From positions 94,628,862 to 94,692,861 of the forward strand of contig NC_065535.1 in the NCBI RefSeq assembly GCF_932294415.1: a stretch of 64,000 nucleotides of DNA. Reading direction: 5' to 3'. The notes under the pieces were generated by a model that worked only from the letters and a program-made list of their open reading frames with translations, was not told where the DNA came from and did not search any database. The DNA comes from Quercus robur. Lineage: Eukaryota > Streptophyta > Magnoliopsida > Fagales > Fagaceae. Position numbers and translations under genes: made by a program. Shown here one piece after another: positions 59,506 through 64,000 of this stretch (the stretch's first letter is position 1; the number at the start of each line of letters is the position of its first letter).

Positions 59506-59742
59506 CTATATATGGTAATGGCAACAACAAGTGTTTTTATCGATGCAATAACCAGAAAAACTTTCACCAATTAGTGCAATGCAGCTAGTGATGCATGCGT
59601 CCTCTGACCTTAAACAGTTCACAATCTTGACAATAATATCGGAAGGGCATTCCTGGCTCAGCACCTCTCTCATAGGACCTGTTTTCAAAACCAAGATAAA
59701 AGGAAAGCCCATTAAATTGGTACACCCATGTTTTCAAAATCC

Positions 59743-59785
<43 letters not shown>

Positions 59786-61102
59786 TCTTTGATAGGCCAA
59801 ATAAAATTTAAGAAAATGAAGTTTTATGTAGGCTTTGTACTAAACCATTAGGTAATTTAACAATCAGCCAAACAGTAGCATATTCTAAGAAAAGAAAAAT
59901 TAATACTATACATTATAGGTTTGACTTGATGGTAATTTATAAGTTTGAACGGAATCCCATAATTTTATTGTTTAACTCAAAAAGGTGTTCAATTCTATAT
60001 GGTTTTGTTTTTTAAAGGGAAGCTCTCTTAACTAAAAAAATTTCTCTCTCAAAAAAAAAAACTTTTATTTAAAATTATCAAATGCAAATTCTTAAAGCTG
60101 AATTAATTATTAATGCTTTATAAATCTAAGCCTATAATGCAGTTTTACTATAATTTGTCAAATACTCAAAACTAGGGCTGTCCAAGCAAACTAGTCACCT
60201 GACAAAACAGAAAAACTGCCAATAGCCTGATCCGATACATTCGTTGGTCGGCTACGGGTCCAGTCTCTTAAAAACCGACTCTTGCAAGTCAAGTGGCGAG
60301 TGTCCTCCACCAAAACTCGAGCTACCCAACCTGACCAAAAAACGAACCCTCATAACTACCGAATTCTACCTAGATCCAGCAACTTTTAAACCTTCACCTT
60401 TCAAATCTGACCACGTTTGTCCTTTCTCCGCTTAGATCCACTCAAATTCGGCGATGTTTGCTTAGATATGCTTAGATTTGGCAATGTTTGGCTTAGATCC
60501 AGTGAGGTTTAGCTCAAATCCACTTAAAATCTAGCCGAATCTTTCTCTCCTCTACTCAGATCCAGTGAAGATCTACCACCACCATAGCTCCATTGGTTCA
60601 ACCGAACCAACCGATCATCTACTAGAGCCCGATCCAACTCGACCTGTGGTGGTTGCGAGTCGTCACTTCTTCCACTCGATCTAAGCGGGTCAAGAGGCGG
60701 TATGATCTCAAACCTAATCCACCTGACCCATGGATAGTCCTACTCAAAACACTAAATAACTTTTTACATAAAACTCTGTTTCTCAAAAGCTTTATAATAA
60801 AATCTCTACTTTTTTACAGAAAAATGTCAAATGGACACGATGAAGACAATGGATTGCCTAGAAAAAAAAAATTATAACATCTTTAACACTCCAAACATTT
60901 TCTTTCTTATTATTAAATGTTATACCTGTTTTCTAAATTTTGACCTGTCCACAATCATATATAGACTATAAAATATTACCGCCCAACACTTCAAAAATAG
61001 AAAGAACTTCCTTTGCCAAAATGAGAGACTGAGAAATGAATTACCATTTGAACAAAATAAGAAAAACGCCATAAGAAGAGAGAAAACTGAAAACCACTCC
61101 AT
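59506..61102 (-). CDS. Defensin-like (DEFL) secreted cysteine-rich peptide
   Basis: Two exons on the minus strand: 61102-61045 encodes a signal peptide (MEWFSVFSLLMAFFLFCSNG, last codon split), and 59678-59506 encodes the mature peptide. Borders are AATG|GTAATT and AAACAG|GTCC; the phase joins, giving 76 aa. The mature part has eight cysteines, including the CxxxC pair (ACITSC) and a C-terminal YCIDKNTCCC cluster, close to the CSaB defensin-like pattern. Two exons, with the signal peptide alone in the first, is the standard DEFL gene layout. Such peptides act outside the cell in defence or in reproductive and symbiotic signalling. The intron is unusually long (1366 bp) because of an inserted transposon and a TA repeat. 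No breaks seen. Confidence 0.78.
59746..59780. repeat. (TA)n microsatellite
   Basis: About 17 TA repeats in the intron of the defensin-like gene, near the second exon. Confidence 0.9.
60173..60741. mobile_element. Non-autonomous MULE-like element in the defensin-like intron
   Basis: Flanked by a perfect 9-bp target duplication ACTCAAAAC (60164-60172 and 60742-60750), the size typical of Mutator-like transposons. Ends are TAGGGCTGTCCA and TGGATAGTCCT, imperfect inverted repeats. The interior has repeated GCTTAGATCCA/GATCCACT units and no transposase. Confidence 0.7.
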
Positions 61103-61913
61103 CTTGAAAATTATTTTTTTTTTTCAAATGCACCTCAGTGTTTTGCAAGCTTTCAACTTCAACAATCTCATTATTTATAAGTCAATGCTAATTAATTTCA
61201 TATATGTGGTATTTTTCAATTATGGCATCTTGTTTTAATAAATAAGATATAGAGTAATGCTAGAAATACAAACTTTTTTACAAATTTTTTTATATATTGT
61301 TGATGTAGTGAGTGATTATTTATAAATGATAAAGTGATATTTAGGTGTTGGCCTAAATGAAAACCAATAAGAAGTTGGCCATAATAGCATTTTGTAAAAA
61401 TGCTGTAAAATGGTTTGTAATTAAAAGTGCTACATCCATAACATTTTTACAACAAATCATAGGTGGTTCATTGTTATTGGTTCTAATTTGAACTTGTCAT
61501 TGAAATTACTATTTTGCCTCACCACTAATAACATGTAACAACCTGTCACTTAGGATTTATTGTGAAAATGTTGCGGTAGGCTTTGTACAAGACCATTTGT
61601 TAGTTTAACAATAAGTAGCACATATTCGGAGAAAAACTAATACAATAACTGCATTATAGATTTTACCTGACTTGAGAGAATAATTTAAAACTCTGAAGCC
61701 AATCCGCTTTTGGTTTAGTCAATAGTGTGTTAATGTGATTACAGTGCCACTTTTGTATCTCTTATTTTGTATGGGACCTTATGGCATGGGTAGTCTAAAC
61801 TCTAAGGAACTCCCAGTGGACACTACTATATGTATTTATAAATAAATTAATCTCTTTTTTAATTAATACATATAAAAAAACTATCTCCCTTTCAAGAAAA
61901 AAAAATCACCTTC

Positions 61914-61959
<46 letters not shown>

Positions 61960-62120
61960 GAGAGACGGAAAACATGCACCAAACCTGACAAATTGTAATC
62001 CATTTATATATAAAACTGATCAAAAGTATCAGATAGAATCAAACCTGAATTTTATTTTCTAAATTGAAAAACCAAATTGAAATATTTTTTCTTTGAGAAG
62101 AAAACCAAATTGAAATATGT
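61103..62120. other. Promoter side of the defensin-like gene and repeats
   Basis: Contains MITE-like sequence at about 61220-61590 (AACATTTTTACAACAAATCA; CATTGTTATTGGTTCTAATT), related to remnants at 27.0 and 28.4 kb, and a poly-A run at 61915-61958. No gene seen. Confidence 0.5.
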
Positions 62121-63312
62121 TCAATACATTCCATAGCGTAAATATTTCTCTTTATCCAGGGGCGAAAATTCTTGTGGCATTGGAGGTAACATATGGGCTT
62201 TAGCTTTCAAACAACACTCTGTGCATTTATATTTGGACGAGTTTGGCCCATTACATGAGCAACAAATTTCTTTTTTTGATGCTTGCTTTCCCTGTTGTGC
62301 TGCCTTCTCTCCTTCCTGCCTTTTTTTGTCCTTGGCTTTGGGCTCAAATTCTTCTTTCTTTTGTTTTGATGAATTGAATGAAGGCTCAAATGATTTTGAT
62401 GGTTTACCATCATCATGTTTGTTTCTCCAAAATAAAAATAAAAACCAAGAGTCAGACTGACCGCTATTATCGTTCTCGTTGTTGCTGTTGACACTATTCT
62501 GCACAAAACCAACAGTAGCATATGGTTAACCAATCAAACAAAGGACATTGGTGGTAGAAAAGAGATTAGATTAACATGGTTGGAGAGGCATTACTTGATC
62601 GAGCTCCATGCAAAATTGATTAAAAACTCTTTAAGTTGATATTGTCAATTTCAATAATAAAAAAATTTAGGCCTTTAAATTGAAAACTTTTTTAAGGTTA
62701 AAGTTGAAATTTTGGAGCTTTAAAGAAAAGCGATAAGTAATTTATTGTTCGAGTTTTATAAATCCAAATTAAATCTTTAAAACATTATTCACTATAATTT
62801 GTTTTTGAAGGGCTCAGAAAGTACTTTAAGGGTTAACTCTCTTGTACTTCAAGGGCTCTTTTGACAATTTTGCTAAAGAGCTTTAAGGAGTTCTTTAAGA
62901 TTGAAATCAATTTTTAAGTTTAAAGGAAAATTTTGAAACTTTTAAGAAAGTTTCTACAATTTATTGTTCATGTTTTATAAATCCAGAATTTTAATATGCT
63001 ATATTTACACTATTTTGCCAAATCACTAAAGAACTCCTCAAATTTAAGCTCAATTTAAAAAAAAAAAAAGAAAAAACTCAAACTATAGTGATTTCACATG
63101 TGTGTTTTGTTTTCAAAAATAAGGTTAGTGATCAATGTAAATTATGTATACAAATAATAAACATAAACACAAATACTTACCGAGTTTTCGCCACAACAAT
63201 TCCCTTGATCACCACAAAAACAACAACAACAAGAATCACATGAGCCACCGTCACAACTACAATCACAATTACTAGTACAGTCATCATCACAATTACTAAA
63301 CTCATCACTCAT
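62121..63312 (-). CDS. Cysteine-rich protein of unknown function
   Basis: Two exons on the minus strand, 63312-63181 and 62498-62121, joined in phase 0 (AACTCG|GTAAGT, TGTGCAG|AATAG), giving 169 aa. Exon 1 (44 codons) holds 13 cysteines, many in NCDCSC and SCCCCFC runs, with aspartates and no signal peptide. Exon 2 has an Asn/Ser stretch, a Lys/Glu-rich linker (KAKDKKRQEGEKAAQQGKQ), a second cysteine group (CCSCN...YKCTECC) and the tail LPPMPQEFSPLDKEKYLRY. The spacing suggests metal binding, by analogy with metallothioneins, but the pattern is not a family I know. The 62497-63180 intron holds a MITE-like repeat. The frame is open and splice sites are good; expression is unproven. Confidence 0.65.
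62650..63060. repeat. MITE-like repeat in the intron of the cysteine-rich gene
   Basis: Internally repetitive: TTTATAAATCCA occurs twice, and TTGACAATTTTGCTAAAGAG / ATTTTGCCAAATCACTAAAG are related. Also related, in opposite orientation, to the repeats at 44010-44830. Confidence 0.5.
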
Positions 63313-63754
63313 CTTGAAAGGACCTAGTTAAAGCTTCAAGAAAAATTCACACATAGGAGAGAGACTGAGAGATCAGGGTCTTGAATCTTATATAAATCAA
63401 CACAACAATGGCTATTTAAGGTTTCTCTTTACGAGTTCTATTTGGAATTGGATTACTTGTTCTATTTCTATGTGGACTACGGCATCTTAAGGTATTTGGT
63501 TTTCCTAAATATTAGCACTACGTCGGTGATATTTGAGTTTAACTTCTGTGCGGAGGTGGCGAAAAAGAAGTGATTTACCTCACCCAATTAATGAAAGCCA
63601 CGTCATCATTTTATAGACAAATCAATACACCCAGCACACACAATCATAGCACCGGAGCTAAACCCCAAATCTTCTCTCCTCCTCTCTTCTTAGCACCGGA
63701 TCTCTACGCCGCCACATACACCGCCGCACGCGTCGCTTCCTGCGTCTGAAAATT
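63313..63754. promoter_or_regulatory. Intergenic region between divergent genes
   Basis: 442 bp separate the start of the cysteine-rich gene (minus) from that of the next gene (plus). The minus gene has a TATA-like TTATATAA near 63388 on this strand. The plus gene has a CT-rich leader with TCTTCTCTCCTCCTCTCTTC before its ATG. The two promoters may share elements; this is inferred from position only. Confidence 0.5.
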
Positions 63755-64000
63755 ATGTCGGAGCCTTCGCAAGTGTGGTGTCACTACCTCAAGGTGTGTT
63801 CTTTGAAGATTTGTTATTTCCCCAAATTTTGGATTTCGAAATATTGATGGGTTTGAGGTATTTTTTGGATATCAATCACTTGATTTGGTATGGGTTTTCC
63901 TGGTTTTTGTATTTTCATGGGTTTTGATCGGATTATTAAGTTATAGGTTCAAAGCCTAAAAAAAATCTGATTGGGGTTCTTCATTTTTTTTTTCCAGCTA
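63755..64000 (+). CDS. First exon of a gene running off the right edge
   Basis: ATG at 63755 follows a CT- and CG-rich leader and opens MSEPSQVWCHYLK, ending at a donor AAG|GTGTGT (63793). The rest of the window is intron-like (GT- and T-rich). Thirteen codons are too few to name a family. Confidence 0.55.

Noticed and set aside
1-64000. CRISPR arrays, rRNA genes, bacterial operons
   Set aside because: None present; the repeats are dispersed transposons or simple tracts, and gene structure is eukaryotic.

Overview
This is nuclear DNA of a flowering plant, most likely a woody eudicot. The evidence is AT-rich, intron-rich genes with GT/AG splice sites, plant-only families (TIFY/JAZ, DMP/DUF679, DUF247, defensin-like peptides), a SIRE-type Copia element, tRNA-derived SINEs and many small inverted-repeat transposons. 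I cannot name the species. Several features feel like Fagales/Fagaceae, but that is only an impression.

Layout. 1-2152 (-): 3' exons of a CASTOR/POLLUX/DMI1-type ion channel that runs off the left edge; its 5' exons are not found. 2153-5623: an inverted-repeat element, a SINE with target duplications, AT-rich repeats. 5624-8708 (-): a five-exon JAZ (TIFY) repressor gene with a MITE inside its Jas intron and a 137-bp tandem duplication over its start. 9071-18661: a young SIRE/Copia element with near-identical LTRs and a 5-bp target duplication, inserted 363 bp upstream of the JAZ ATG. 22419-26512 (-): 3' exons of a BASS-family plastid transporter. 28608-29390: a probable solo LTR. 30099-34702 (-): two broken tandem DMP (DUF679) copies separated by old Copia and Gypsy debris. 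35477-36201: a foldback transposon with a very CpG-rich core. 39522-41100 (+): a DUF247 gene. 41101-49700: a transposon field, including a hAT-like CCGGTAC element with 8-bp target duplication and a Harbinger-like element that appears to carry the first exon of an ABCF gene. 51050-56488 (+): a seven-exon bromodomain gene. 57687-58008 (-): the end of a tRNA pseudouridine synthase gene. 59506-61102 (-): a two-exon defensin-like secreted peptide gene. 62121-63312 (-): a cysteine-packed protein of unknown function. 63755-64000 (+): first exon of a further gene, divergent from the last.

Most host genes here are single unrelated loci rather than a pathway. JAZ acts in jasmonate signalling, and the defensin-like peptide, the DUF247 gene and the DMI1-type fragment belong to families tied to defence, recognition or symbiosis, but nothing in the sequence links them. 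Single-base frame breaks at short runs in otherwise good exons (BASS, bromodomain gene) could be real decay or long-read assembly error; I could not tell which. The strongest leads are the ABCF exon inside a Harbinger-like element, the two small cysteine-rich genes, and the stacked insertions around the JAZ locus.
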